64,000 nucleotides of DNA from Acinetobacter sp. SAAs474 (GTDB lineage: Bacteria; Pseudomonadota; Gammaproteobacteria; Pseudomonadales; Moraxellaceae). Every line of letters starts with the position of its first letter. The first letter of the stretch is position 1. The translations under genes were made by a program, and so were the position numbers. Below the pieces are notes generated by a model. The model was not told where the DNA came from and made no database searches. It worked only from the letters and a program-made list of their open reading frames with translations. Below are positions 47,046 to 55,603 of the stretch, one piece after another. The DNA lies in assembly GCF_032823475.1 (NCBI RefSeq), contig NZ_CP127913.1:1-64000 (forward strand), written 5' to 3'.

Positions 47046-48848
47046 TTATTTATACATATTAGTAAGTTTCTGATATGTGTCCAAGATTTTTTTAACATTT
47101 AATTCTTTATCTGTATTTAAATGATCAGATTTTTCAGTTTTATCTTCTTTTAACACTTGATCTTTAAGATTTTTAGAATCTAAATCGGATATTTTTTCTT
47201 CATTGGATAATTTAGTCAAGTCAATAGCCACATCTTTTTGACGGACAAATGCGACTTGCTCAACACAATTTGTGGGTTGAATTAAATTTTTTTCATGACG
47301 ATCAGCGTCCTGAATAATATCCGATGACGATTGAGCATTCGAAAAATTTAAATCTATCGGTCTAATTAACAAATGTTCATAATCTTCTTCATTAGTTTGC
47401 CCTTGAGATGAGTTAAATGTATCTTGTGATTTCATTGATGTCGCAAAAGCAATTTTAAACGCTGATTCAGGTATCACAGATAAATGATCATTTGCTAAAG
47501 AAGTCGTCAAGAGATCTGAATCAGTTGATTTCATTTGATGATTTAACACTGATGATACTTGAGGTAATTTTTTTTCAATAGCGAGCGTTTCATTTTCAAG
47601 TTGTTGTGATAAAGATATACATGGTTTTAAACTCATAGTTGATGCAATGTTATCTACTACAGATGACGTTATAGATTTTTGTGTTGCCGTCATAATATTT
47701 TTTATATCATGATCTACTTCGGAAGATTCAGCTAAATCTTCCGCTATCATGCTTTGTTGTTGAAGCTCTATGGGCGTAGATTTAATAAGGTCTATAGATA
47801 CTGGCTTATTATCTGAATAAGACTCTGTAACAGGTGATGCTATGGTGTTAACTGATTCTAGAGGCTGTTTACTCGCTGATTCGACTAAATCGATAGATGT
47901 TCCCAGATGATCTGGATCAGACTCTGTAACAGGCGATACTATGGCGTTAACTGATTCTAGAGGCTGTTCATTCGCTGATTCGACTAAATCGATAGATGTT
48001 ACCAGATGATCTGTATCAGACTCTGTAACAGGCGATACTATGGCGTTAACTGATTCTAGAGGCTGTTCATTCGCTGATTCGACTAAATCGATAGATGTTA
48101 CTAGATGATCTGGATCAGACTCTGTAACAGGCGATACTATGGCGTTAACTGATTCTAGAGGCTGTTCATTCGCTGATTCGACTAAATCGATAGATGTTAC
48201 CAGATGATCTGGATAAGACTCTGTAACAGGTGATGCTATGGTGTTAATTGATTCTAGAGGCTGTTCACTCGCTGATTCGACTAAATCGATAGATGTTCTA
48301 GGATGATCTGGATAAGACTCTGTGATAGGTACCACAATATAATTTTCGGTTTCCACAACTGTATCTTTTTGTGCTATAAATCTTCCAGCGACTGAGTCTT
48401 GTAATTTCGCTTTCGTATGTTGCACAGAAAAATGTGCTATACGCGGTATTTGATGATCAATTCTGATGATTTTTTTAGATAAATCATTAAGTATAATATT
48501 ATTTTCCATCTGTAATGGTGGTATCTGAGCTTTTAATGAACTATCCAGATGATCTGTCTTTAGCCCATTCTCAAGCTGATTAAATAAAAATGCTTGTACC
48601 GCATCATGGTAGTAATTTTTCATATCAAATGGACCATCGAGAATCACGATATTAGAATCACTTATCGCTAAAGTGGAAGTTTCTTTCATCGTACTGGGTG
48701 TTTTTTGTGATGATGTGGCTAAAGTACTCTGATTTATATATAAAATTTTTTTAATGATAATAATTTGAGCGATAATACAAATAATAAGCAATATTGCAAT
48801 TAAAATTGCCAAATATATATATATATTTAATTTAGAATCAAAGCTCAC
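47046..48848 (-). CDS. Membrane-anchored protein with 33-residue tandem repeats
   Basis: 600 residues, not recognised. One N-terminal membrane helix (about 8-37, IYLAILIAILLIICIIAQII) is followed by a long hydrophilic part. Residues 174-338 are five tandem copies of a 33-residue unit with core TSIDLVESANEQPLESVN, then a degenerate sixth copy. The C-terminal end is charged and finishes with VKKILDTYQKLTNMYK. The layout suggests a stalk that spaces a C-terminal binding helix from the membrane. It is upstream of and probably cotranscribed with the TraL-like ATPase gene. A single-pass topology with the repeats outside the cytoplasm is possible but unproved. Confidence 0.75.
   Translation of the reverse strand: MSFDSKLNIYIYLAILIAILLIICIIAQIIIIKKILYINQSTLATSSQKTPSTMKETSTLAISDSNIVILDGPFDMKNYYHDAVQAFLFNQLENGLKTDHLDSSLKAQIPPLQMENNIILNDLSKKIIRIDHQIPRIAHFSVQHTKAKLQDSVAGRFIAQKDTVVETENYIVVPITESYPDHPRTSIDLVESASEQPLESINTIASPVTESYPDHLVTSIDLVESANEQPLESVNAIVSPVTESDPDHLVTSIDLVESANEQPLESVNAIVSPVTESDTDHLVTSIDLVESANEQPLESVNAIVSPVTESDPDHLGTSIDLVESASKQPLESVNTIASPVTESYSDNKPVSIDLIKSTPIELQQQSMIAEDLAESSEVDHDIKNIMTATQKSITSSVVDNIASTMSLKPCISLSQQLENETLAIEKKLPQVSSVLNHQMKSTDSDLLTTSLANDHLSVIPESAFKIAFATSMKSQDTFNSSQGQTNEEDYEHLLIRPIDLNFSNAQSSSDIIQDADRHEKNLIQPTNCVEQVAFVRQKDVAIDLTKLSNEEKISDLDSKNLKDQVLKEDKTEKSDHLNTDKELNVKKILDTYQKLTNMYK
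47790..48329 (-). repeat. 99-bp tandem repeats inside the membrane-protein gene
   Basis: Five in-frame copies of a 99-base unit plus a partial degenerate copy. The central three copies differ by only a few bases, while the outer ones diverge more, which indicates recent internal expansion. Copy number is likely to vary between strains. Confidence 0.88.
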
Positions 48849-49072
48849 GACTTATCTCATTCATAAAGTAAAGAATCAATATCGAATAGTCCCTTAGAAC
48901 TGTAAAATATGAAATTTATAAGATGATCATTTAAATATATTTCATCATCAAAACAAAGTTAAAATTGATGAAACGTCAGTAGAACCTATTAAGGTTTCTT
49001 AGAAATAACATCAGCGTATTATAAATGTAGCTAAAATATATTTATACATATATATCGTTAAAATGATGAAAA

Positions 49073-49089
49073 TGTAGCAAGTTGCTACA
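49073..49089. promoter_or_regulatory. Palindrome upstream of parA (operator or parS)
   Basis: Perfect palindrome TGTAGCAAGTTGCTACA, 40 bases before the parA start. It is a likely autoregulatory operator or partition site. The 48849-49072 stretch before it is AT-rich and gene-free and should hold divergent promoters for parA and the repeat-protein gene. Confidence 0.65.
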
Positions 49090-49128
49090 ATTTTATTTAT
49101 ATTAGTAGCATTAAAATGAGGTTTATTT

Positions 49129-49914
49129 ATGACAAATAAGTCAACTAAAATTCTTGCAGTAGCAAATCATAAAGGTGGATGTGGTAAAACCACTACTGTC
49201 GTTCATTTAGCCTCAGAACTGGCAGCATTAGATTATAAAGTATTAGTCATAGACTTAGATCCTCAAGCCAATGCAAGTTTACATATCGGTTTACAGCATC
49301 CTAGCGAAATGGAAACAACCTCTGCTGAATTATTAATCGGTGATTTAAATCTTTTATCTGAGGCACTACAAGAAGAAACCAATTTCAAAAATGTTTCACT
49401 CATTTATGGATCACTGAATCTTGGTAAAACTGAAGATAAACTTAAAGATGAATCACCAAGGCCTTCTGAAGAGTTAGATCGTCAATTAGCATTATTAGAA
49501 GGATTGTACGATTTTATTTTAATTGATTGTCCGCCCAGTTTAAAAATCTTAACCAGTAATGCTTTAGCTGCAGCGACTCATGTTATTATTCCAATTGAGT
49601 CAGGGTCTCAGTATGGTTTATATGGTGTGACTGATTTAATTAATCATTTAACTAAAATTCGCAGAATTAATCCAGAAATAGTACTGTTAGGAGCCTTATT
49701 AATTAAGCATGATGAACGTCAAAATGTGTGTAAGTTAATTAGAGAAGAAGCATTAAATCAAGTAGGTTCTTTATTAACAACAACCATTCCATTAAGCACT
49801 AAAGTGAATCAAGCTGCAATTTTACAACAACCATTAAATGTTGTAGACAAAAATGCTAAAGTTCGTAAAGCATTTCAAGAGTTAGCCAAAGAGATTGTTA
49901 GTCGCGTTGAATAA
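49129..49914 (+). CDS. parA: ParA partition ATPase
   Basis: 261 residues. Deviant Walker A KGGCGKTT at about 15-22, motif LVIDLDPQANAS and Walker B FILIDCPPSLKIL. It drives segregation of the replicon with ParB. There is no N-terminal DNA-binding domain, so it resembles chromosomal/type Ib-size ParAs, and the local palindrome may be bound by ParB instead. GAGG precedes the ATG. parB follows after 17 bases. Confidence 0.93.
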   Translation: MTNKSTKILAVANHKGGCGKTTTVVHLASELAALDYKVLVIDLDPQANASLHIGLQHPSEMETTSAELLIGDLNLLSEALQEETNFKNVSLIYGSLNLGKTEDKLKDESPRPSEELDRQLALLEGLYDFILIDCPPSLKILTSNALAAATHVIIPIESGSQYGLYGVTDLINHLTKIRRINPEIVLLGALLIKHDERQNVCKLIREEALNQVGSLLTTTIPLSTKVNQAAILQQPLNVVDKNAKVRKAFQELAKEIVSRVE

Positions 49915-49931
49915 AGTAGGTAGAATATAAT

Positions 49932-50834
49932 ATGGCAAGTACCAAAGAATTGTTAGCACAACGTCTTCAGCAAAATACCCAAAAACATCAACAAGCTCAA
50001 AAAGAGCATATGAGTGATATCAAAGAATTACGTCGTAATGTACAAATCATTGATATTCAACCAAGCCCAAATCAACCTCGAAAAATATTTAATCAACAAG
50101 ATATTGAAGATTTAGCAATATCAATTGAAGAAATAGGCTTATTACAGCCTATTGCTGTTAGACGTATTCAGGATAAATATGAACTGATTGCAGGTGAGCG
50201 ACGCTTAAAAGCACACCAGTTCCTCAAAAAAAATACCATTGAGGTGATCATTATTGATGCTTCAGATGAGGATGTAGCACTATTAACGTTAGCAGAAAAC
50301 TTAAAACGAGAAGACTTAACAGACTATGAAATTTATATTGGACTGAGTTCTCTAGATGAAAAATTAAAAAAGAACAAACAGAAACTTGCTAAATCATTGG
50401 GTATGAATCGCGAAGATATGTATAAATATCTATCATTTAGCAAATTACCTCCTGAATTAATTCGTGACCTCGAAATACAGCCTGCATTGCTATCTCGTAC
50501 AGCAGCAACGGCAGTCAAAAAATTTCTTTCTGATCATCAAAGTAATTACAGTCATGCTAAAAAAGCACTGTTAATCGCATGGAAAAGACTATTAAGCAAA
50601 GAAGTGGAACAGACTAAATTAGCACTGATGGCTGAGAAAATTTTAAGGGCAGAAGAGACACAACAACCTATAAAAAATTTAATAATACATCCTATTGAAT
50701 ATAAGAATAAGGTAACAGGCCATATTAAATTTGATCATAATCTATTAAAGGTTTCGTTAAAAATAGATGAATTTAGTGATCAAGACTTATATGAACTTGA
50801 TCAAGTTTTAAAAAAAATATTACATAAAAAGTAA
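49932..50834 (+). CDS. parB: ParB partition protein
   Basis: 300 residues. The ParB/Spo0J nuclease-like N-terminal domain has IQPSPNQPRKIF (about 40-51) and the CTP-binding motif AGERRLKAHQFL. The central helix-turn-helix follows in LAENLKREDLTDYEIYIGL and LAKSLGMNREDMYKYLSFSK. The C-terminal part is probably the dimerisation domain. It should bind parS sites and spread. With parA it forms a two-gene operon, cut off downstream by an IS4-type insertion 98 bases after the stop. Confidence 0.93.
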   Translation: MASTKELLAQRLQQNTQKHQQAQKEHMSDIKELRRNVQIIDIQPSPNQPRKIFNQQDIEDLAISIEEIGLLQPIAVRRIQDKYELIAGERRLKAHQFLKKNTIEVIIIDASDEDVALLTLAENLKREDLTDYEIYIGLSSLDEKLKKNKQKLAKSLGMNREDMYKYLSFSKLPPELIRDLEIQPALLSRTAATAVKKFLSDHQSNYSHAKKALLIAWKRLLSKEVEQTKLALMAEKILRAEETQQPIKNLIIHPIEYKNKVTGHIKFDHNLLKVSLKIDEFSDQDLYELDQVLKKILHKK

Positions 50835-50896
50835 TGATATCAACATCTTCACCAGCTTAAAATATGGTAATTGCCACTACTCAATCTTTTCTCAAA

Positions 50897-52218
50897 TTAA
50901 GCGTAAAACCCCCTCTTTAAAGGCATAGGTATCTACACATCATTGTATGGATACCCCAAAGCAATTTCAGCCATACTTTTTAAGTCATCTATTGAATATT
51001 CTGATAGCAATTGAAGAGTATTCAATAAGATCGAGAGTCCTGCCAATATTGCAGGTGCACTTTCTCGTCGACCTCGCTTTTGTTGTCTTCCTGATATCCT
51101 CGTTAAAAATACTCTAACTTTCGTATTTTGCTCATCATTATTACGTTGAATTCGCCATGTTAAAACACAGGCCATACAGGAAATAAGTAGACGTCTTAAG
51201 ATGGCTTGTGGTGTTGTTTGTAGCCATGATTCAACATCATAACCTGCCTGTTTTAACAGTTTAAAGAAGCTTTCAATGTTCCAACGCCAATAATACCACT
51301 GAGCAAGTTCAAACATTTTTATTTCACTAGGCACATTGCTCAATAATGTCCAGCGCGCAAGTGTTTTTCCATCGATGTCTCGAACTTCTGCAATGATCAA
51401 ACGTACATCTAAAGGAATACCTTTTTGAGGTGGTATTCTTTTACCGTTTGTATCTATTTTTTTAGGTTTAGCATTTCTTGTAATCTTAATTTCAGCTTCA
51501 CCCACATATAGCTGTTCTGTTCGTCCTTTATAGTTAACTTTTTGTGCTGAACTTAATACCATCTGATCTGAAACTTCACGAACTTTATAGTTTTTCCCTT
51601 GATATTCAACTAAATGACCTTCTTTTCCTCGAATAAGATATAAATAATCCTGTTGTTGCATAAACCGAAGATGAGCAACTGAATCACCTTGATGATCGAT
51701 TATGTGGACAAGTTTTTTCCCTAACATCTGAGATTCAATATGCTCAATTTGTTCCATTAATGAATCTAAATGTTTTTCTTTAGAATTATAATGCTCTGAA
51801 AAGGTGGAATAGCAACCTTTAGCATCTGTAAGTGTTTGCGCTATAGGTGCTATGGGCATACCATCTTCAGCATTGATCAATAAACTGCTTTGTAATTCAT
51901 AACTTAAGTCATGAGCATGTGTTCTTTCAAATCGATTCTCTTTATGATTATGTTTTACATATTGTAGTTGTGACCAATTATGAGCAACCAAAGCAAAGGC
52001 ATGATTTGATCGTTTGAGTTCATTGATCGCCAAAGACTCAATCGGCTGATTAAGTTGCTTAAAAGAAACACGCTCATTATTCAGAAATCGCCATGTTGCT
52101 TGGGTTGTAGCAAAGCTAGTTTTCTGAGCAGATGCAATATCTTTTATTGCTGGCGCTAAAGATGCGAGTGGGTTCATATTCAGTTTTACGAGATTCTCGT
52201 ATCGTCTTCCTAAACGAG
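50897..52218 (-). mobile_element. IS4-type insertion sequence
   Basis: The left end (GCGTAAAACCCCCTCTTT then AAAGGCATAGGTATC) matches the terminal sequence of the remnant at 557-603. The right end is not clear: it abuts IS3-type terminal sequence at 52219. A short inverted repeat ACGAGATTCTCGT lies just upstream of the transposase start. Confidence 0.7.
50933..52177 (-). CDS. IS4-family transposase
   Basis: 414 residues, apparently intact. DDE-type: N-terminal DNA-binding part (SFATTQATWRFLNNERVSFK), first catalytic Asp region IIDHQGDSVAHLRFM, and the C-terminal YYWRWNIESFFKLLKQAGYD with the YREK-like Glu helix of the IS4 family. The stop codon lies inside the terminal sequence of the element. 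A broken relative is at 557-831. Confidence 0.9.
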   Translation of the reverse strand: MNPLASLAPAIKDIASAQKTSFATTQATWRFLNNERVSFKQLNQPIESLAINELKRSNHAFALVAHNWSQLQYVKHNHKENRFERTHAHDLSYELQSSLLINAEDGMPIAPIAQTLTDAKGCYSTFSEHYNSKEKHLDSLMEQIEHIESQMLGKKLVHIIDHQGDSVAHLRFMQQQDYLYLIRGKEGHLVEYQGKNYKVREVSDQMVLSSAQKVNYKGRTEQLYVGEAEIKITRNAKPKKIDTNGKRIPPQKGIPLDVRLIIAEVRDIDGKTLARWTLLSNVPSEIKMFELAQWYYWRWNIESFFKLLKQAGYDVESWLQTTPQAILRRLLISCMACVLTWRIQRNNDEQNTKVRVFLTRISGRQQKRGRRESAPAILAGLSILLNTLQLLSEYSIDDLKSMAEIALGYPYNDV

Positions 52219-53088
52219 TGTATTAACCCCCAATTAAAACGGACACTCAAAATTAAGATCTAGGCATAGAACTAGAGTTAAGGAGTGTCTTATGGAACGT
52301 ATTGAAGTTATTACATCGGCTCAACGTCGTAGACGTTATACAGGTCAACAAAAAGCACAGTTTGTTGCTATGACCATGCAACCTGGATCATCCGTTTCTT
52401 CTGTTGCTAGACAGTATGGTATTGCCCCAAGTTTACTGTTTAAATGGAAGAAACTTATGCAAGATGGTGGAGTAACTGCCGTGGAAGCCAATGATCAAGT
52501 CGTCAGTGTTTCAAACTACAATGCACTATTAAAAAAGTAAAACAGCTTGAGCAAATGCTTGGTCGAAAGACCGTCGAAGCAGAAATTCTCAAAGATGCTT
52601 TAGAGATTGCTCAGATAAAAAAGTACATATCGCATATGCCCTTATTACCACCAGATGATACCCGACACACAAATAGCGCTGACACTCGGTGTAGCGAGAT
52701 CGAATCGTTATCGTCGCTTAAAGCAGCCTAAACCGACCTCTCGTTCGAGATATAACAAAATGGAGTGCACTCTATTGCTTATAATTCGAGACATCTGTGA
52801 CCAACACCCTAGTAATGGCTATAGAAGTGTTACCGCATCATGAAACAGAATGATTTACTTCTCACTCGACCTAAACGACTTCAAAATAATCGTACACATG
52901 AGGGCAAAGTCATTGTTTCGGAGTCAAATAAAAGGTGGAGTTCAGATGGCTTTGAAATCAAATGTTGGAATGGTGAAAAAGTAAGGGTTGTCTTCAGTTT
53001 AGACTGCTGTGATCGAGAAGTTATGAGTTATGCAGCAACAACAGGATGTTACGCAGTAGCCATTTTAAAACTGGAAATTTCAGAATAG
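52219..53088 (+). pseudogene. IS3-family element remnant (orfA and orfB fragments)
   Basis: The left end TGTATTAACCCCCAATT resembles the IS3-type end near 63645-63660. orfA starts at 52292 (MERIEVITSAQRRRRYTGQQ, helix-turn-helix SSVARQYGIAPSLLFKWKK) but a lost base in an A-run near 52532 creates a stop at YNALLKK; the next frame continues with the leucine-zipper part KQLEQMLGRKTVEAEILKDA. orfB pieces follow: PDTQIALTLGVARSNRYRRL (from about 52655), a frameshift near 52830, then KRWSSDGFEIKCWNGEKVRV with the first DDE Asp, ending prematurely at 53088. The 3' third of orfB is missing. Confidence 0.85.
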
Positions 53089-53099
53089 GCTGCTTTCAA

Positions 53100-54070
53100 A
53101 GATTTTAGATAAAGCTTCGCTTTCAAAGCAAAATGATTCATTTGATGATTAAGTTTTAATTGTTCAAGTTTCAATACACTACAAATTGATAAAAACAAAT
53201 GATTACTTTAAGTTCTAACCTTTCTGGTAGGTGATTTTGCTATGCTCGCATAGACTTCAGTGATTTATGATAAACCTCAATATTCCATCGTTTTTGATAA
53301 ATACGGATAATATCATTTCCATCTAGGGATAAATCACTGCATACTAAATCTAATGAACCTATACTTCCGTCTTTGTTTGTAAAAACTTGCCGACAAATCA
53401 GGACTTCATGCAAATATCCTTTTAGCTAACCATGTACAAATTCACCATCTTTTAATGCAAGGTCTCTTACTTTATGGAAATAACCATCTCTTCTATCTTT
53501 TGCACTCAATGCAACAAGATAATTACTCTTTAATGCACCTATAAAGTGATGTCTTTTCTTACGAATCAGTTCAAAAGTTTCTTTAGAACTAAACCATGAG
53601 TCAAACAGAACATATTTAAACTTCACTGAACTAACAAGCATCTGCAAGAACATTTGATGTAGCATTTCATTCTTTGTAATCAAACTTTCTCATTTAATTT
53701 GCTTTGTTTTTAAATCACAGTAACACACTGGTTTTTCAATAATTTCAAAGCTTAAAGGTAATGAAATACTGTTGTGATGATAAATTAAATTGAGGAGGAT
53801 AATGCCTTTAACAGATCTACCTGTACTATGGTCAAAATGATAACAAATAATGTCATTTTCATCCGTCCATTGTTTTTCGATAATGGTGTCATCAAAAATT
53901 AAAACACCCTCATCGGCTTAAACTTGTCTGAGAGTAGGTTTAACAAGTTTCCATAAATCTTTACTGGTGAATGTTTGATTTGATAAAAAGCGAGTGATTT
54001 GATCGTGACTCACGCCACTATCAAGCATCCGTGATAATTGTTTAGCTGTTATTTATTAAGTTGAACAAAT
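53100..54070 (-). pseudogene. IS4/IS701-type DDE transposase, decayed
   Basis: Reading leftward: LSRMLDSGVSHDQITRFLSN, FTSKDLWKLVKPTLRQV, a stop, then GVLIFDDTIIEKQWTDEND with the first catalytic Asp, HFDHSTGRSVKGIILLNLIY, another stop, VLFDSWFSSKETFELIRKKR, a stop near 53426, and IIRIYQKRWNIEVYHKSLKS with the catalytic Glu near 53240. All catalytic regions are recognisable but at least three in-frame stops break it. The longest open piece is 53426-53683. Confidence 0.85.
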
Positions 54071-54444
54071 CAAAAATCAGTATAGAAGTCTAACAAATCT
54101 TTATTCATGTCATGAATTATAGGACTTTTTGAATCTAGTGCGTAACATCAGTTAATTAAATATTATATATTGTTTGATTTATGTAAATATTGTTACTTTT
54201 ATTAAACTAATAAAATAAATAAATATAAATATTGCTCGTTTATTAACCATAATAAACAACGAGATAAGATAAATAGTTTTTAAATAACTACAAACAGATT
54301 GTTAAGAATAAATTAACAATTGATAACGTAAAGGAATTTTCAAATCTGTATTTTTAAATAAGCAAATGTTTACCATTTGTAAATGTTTACTATTTGTAAA
54401 TATTTACCATTTGTTAAAATTTAATCTATTAAAGGAAATAAAAT
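54071..54444. promoter_or_regulatory. Control region of the peptide cassette
   Basis: About 370 bases, extremely AT-rich, without ORFs. It contains an imperfect hairpin (CTCGTTTATTA at 54235-54245 with TAATAAACAACGAG at 54250-54263) and three tandem 17-base repeats just before the first cassette gene. A TTAACAA-rich stretch lies between. It marks the left edge of a cassette with composition unlike the catabolic loci. Confidence 0.5.
54364..54414 (+). repeat. Three tandem 17-base repeats upstream of the peptide gene
   Basis: Units AAATGTTTACCATTTGT, AAATGTTTACTATTTGT and AAATATTTACCATTTGT follow one another without gaps. They end 30 bases before the peptide start. The phase (about 1.6 helical turns) and position suggest an operator array for a regulator not encoded in the cassette. 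Confidence 0.85.
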
Positions 54445-54660
54445 ATGATTAATAAATCAATTAAAAACAATAATATAGATAGTGTAATTAACAATATTAT
54501 TGTTAATTTAAGCGAAGATAAAATTATTGAATGGACTGAGCAAGGTGCTTTGGGTGTTACTCCTCATCTAGCTTATTGCCCAAACTATATTATTCAACCT
54601 CCAGTCATTCCTCTACGTATGATTGCTTACGAGGATATGACTTCTGAAAAAGTAATTTAG
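54445..54660 (+). CDS. Short peptide, candidate RiPP precursor
   Basis: 71 residues, AAAGGAA just upstream. The N-terminal half is helical and Asn/Ile-rich with an acidic end (SIKNNNIDSVINNIIVNLSE), like a leader. The C-terminal half differs in character: GALGVTPHLAYCPNYIIQPP then VIPLRMIAYEDMTSEKVI, with one Cys, several Pro, Tyr and His. I recognise no family. A terminator-like stem directly follows, and an HExxH enzyme gene and an ABC transporter gene come next, which is the layout of a ribosomally made, modified and exported peptide. That reading is inference. Confidence 0.65.
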   Translation: MINKSIKNNNIDSVINNIIVNLSEDKIIEWTEQGALGVTPHLAYCPNYIIQPPVIPLRMIAYEDMTSEKVI

Positions 54661-54670
54661 CTCGATATAA

Positions 54671-54704
54671 GAGTTAGGTAATTATCATATTACCTAACTC
54701 TTTT
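54671..54704 (+). terminator. Attenuator/terminator between peptide and enzyme genes
   Basis: Perfect 12-base stem GAGTTAGGTAAT / ATTACCTAACTC, 6-base loop, then TTTT. Partial termination here would give more peptide message than enzyme message, a common feature of peptide clusters. Confidence 0.8.
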
Positions 54705-54727
54705 AATCTAAGGATAGGAGATAGCAA

Positions 54728-55585
54728 ATGTTGATTCAAACTAGCTTTCAGGAACAAATGGAAAATATTATCTGTTTAGTTACGAGAAAATATCCAGATA
54801 ATATCAAAAAAATTACAAATAGTTCAGAATTAAAAGAACTGTACTATTCATACCTCGAAACGCTTCAAAAAAGAAAAATAGAAGATAACGATGATGGATT
54901 AATTCTTACATCATTCGATAAAGCTTTTAGAATTTCTAAAGACTTCAACGGTGGATCCGGTGTTTTAGATGATTTTGATCAAAAAAACAATATCACATTA
55001 AAACCTATTGAAAATATTGAAGAAAAAAAAGAGCAGTTGAAAGAAGCATTAACTTTTTTAGCTGAAGTACATGATGAATATTATTCTTTACTTAATTTTA
55101 TGATTACTAATATTTTCTTATTTCCATCTGAAGTTGCTGCAGGAGGTTCTTCATCAACAGCGGTTGGTACAATATGGGCAAATTTAAAAGAAAAATTATC
55201 TACTAAAGATGTAGCAGAATTTTTTATTCATGAACTTACGCATAACTGTATTTTTATAGACGAACATAGATATGGTCATTACGATTATCATATTATTTCG
55301 GATGAGTCTACATGGGCAACATCTGCGGTATTGCTTACAAATAGACCTTTAGATAAAGTGTTACATAGTATTATAGTTTCTATGGAAATTATCTTATTTA
55401 GAGAAAAAGTGATCGGTCATCCACAACAACCCAAGATCCATCCTCCAACTGAAATTTTATTAAATCAAATAAAACAATCAATTAACTCAATAAAAACAGT
55501 GGGAAAAAAATTTCCTAAGGCTTTATCTCAAAGATCATACGATCTATTAGAAAATGTTGAATCGAATTTAAAAAAAATAACTTAA
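54728..55585 (+). CDS. HExxH-motif putative peptide-modifying protein
   Basis: 285 residues, GGAG before the ATG. The motif FIHELTHN places the metal ligands His168 and His172 and Glu169. Further on RPLDKVLHSIIVSMEI (about 206-221) contributes His213 as a possible third ligand. HEL-HN followed by RPL--VLH fits the HExxH family linked to RiPP clusters, some members of which are described as 2-oxoglutarate-dependent peptide beta-hydroxylases, not proteases. The N-terminal 110 residues are helical and could bind the leader. A metallopeptidase role remains possible. It lies between the peptide and transporter genes, 19 bases before the latter. Confidence 0.72.
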   Translation: MLIQTSFQEQMENIICLVTRKYPDNIKKITNSSELKELYYSYLETLQKRKIEDNDDGLILTSFDKAFRISKDFNGGSGVLDDFDQKNNITLKPIENIEEKKEQLKEALTFLAEVHDEYYSLLNFMITNIFLFPSEVAAGGSSSTAVGTIWANLKEKLSTKDVAEFFIHELTHNCIFIDEHRYGHYDYHIISDESTWATSAVLLTNRPLDKVLHSIIVSMEIILFREKVIGHPQQPKIHPPTEILLNQIKQSINSIKTVGKKFPKALSQRSYDLLENVESNLKKIT

Positions 55586-55603
55586 TAAAAATGGTAAGGT
55601 ATT

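Noticed and set aside
49073..49089. Considering the palindrome an XerC/XerD site
   Set aside because: It lacks the two different half-sites and 6-base spacer of pdif.
54728..55585. Calling the HExxH protein a secreted metalloprotease
   Set aside because: No signal peptide; the downstream RPL--VLH pattern and the neighbours fit peptide-modification proteins better, though peptidase activity is not excluded.
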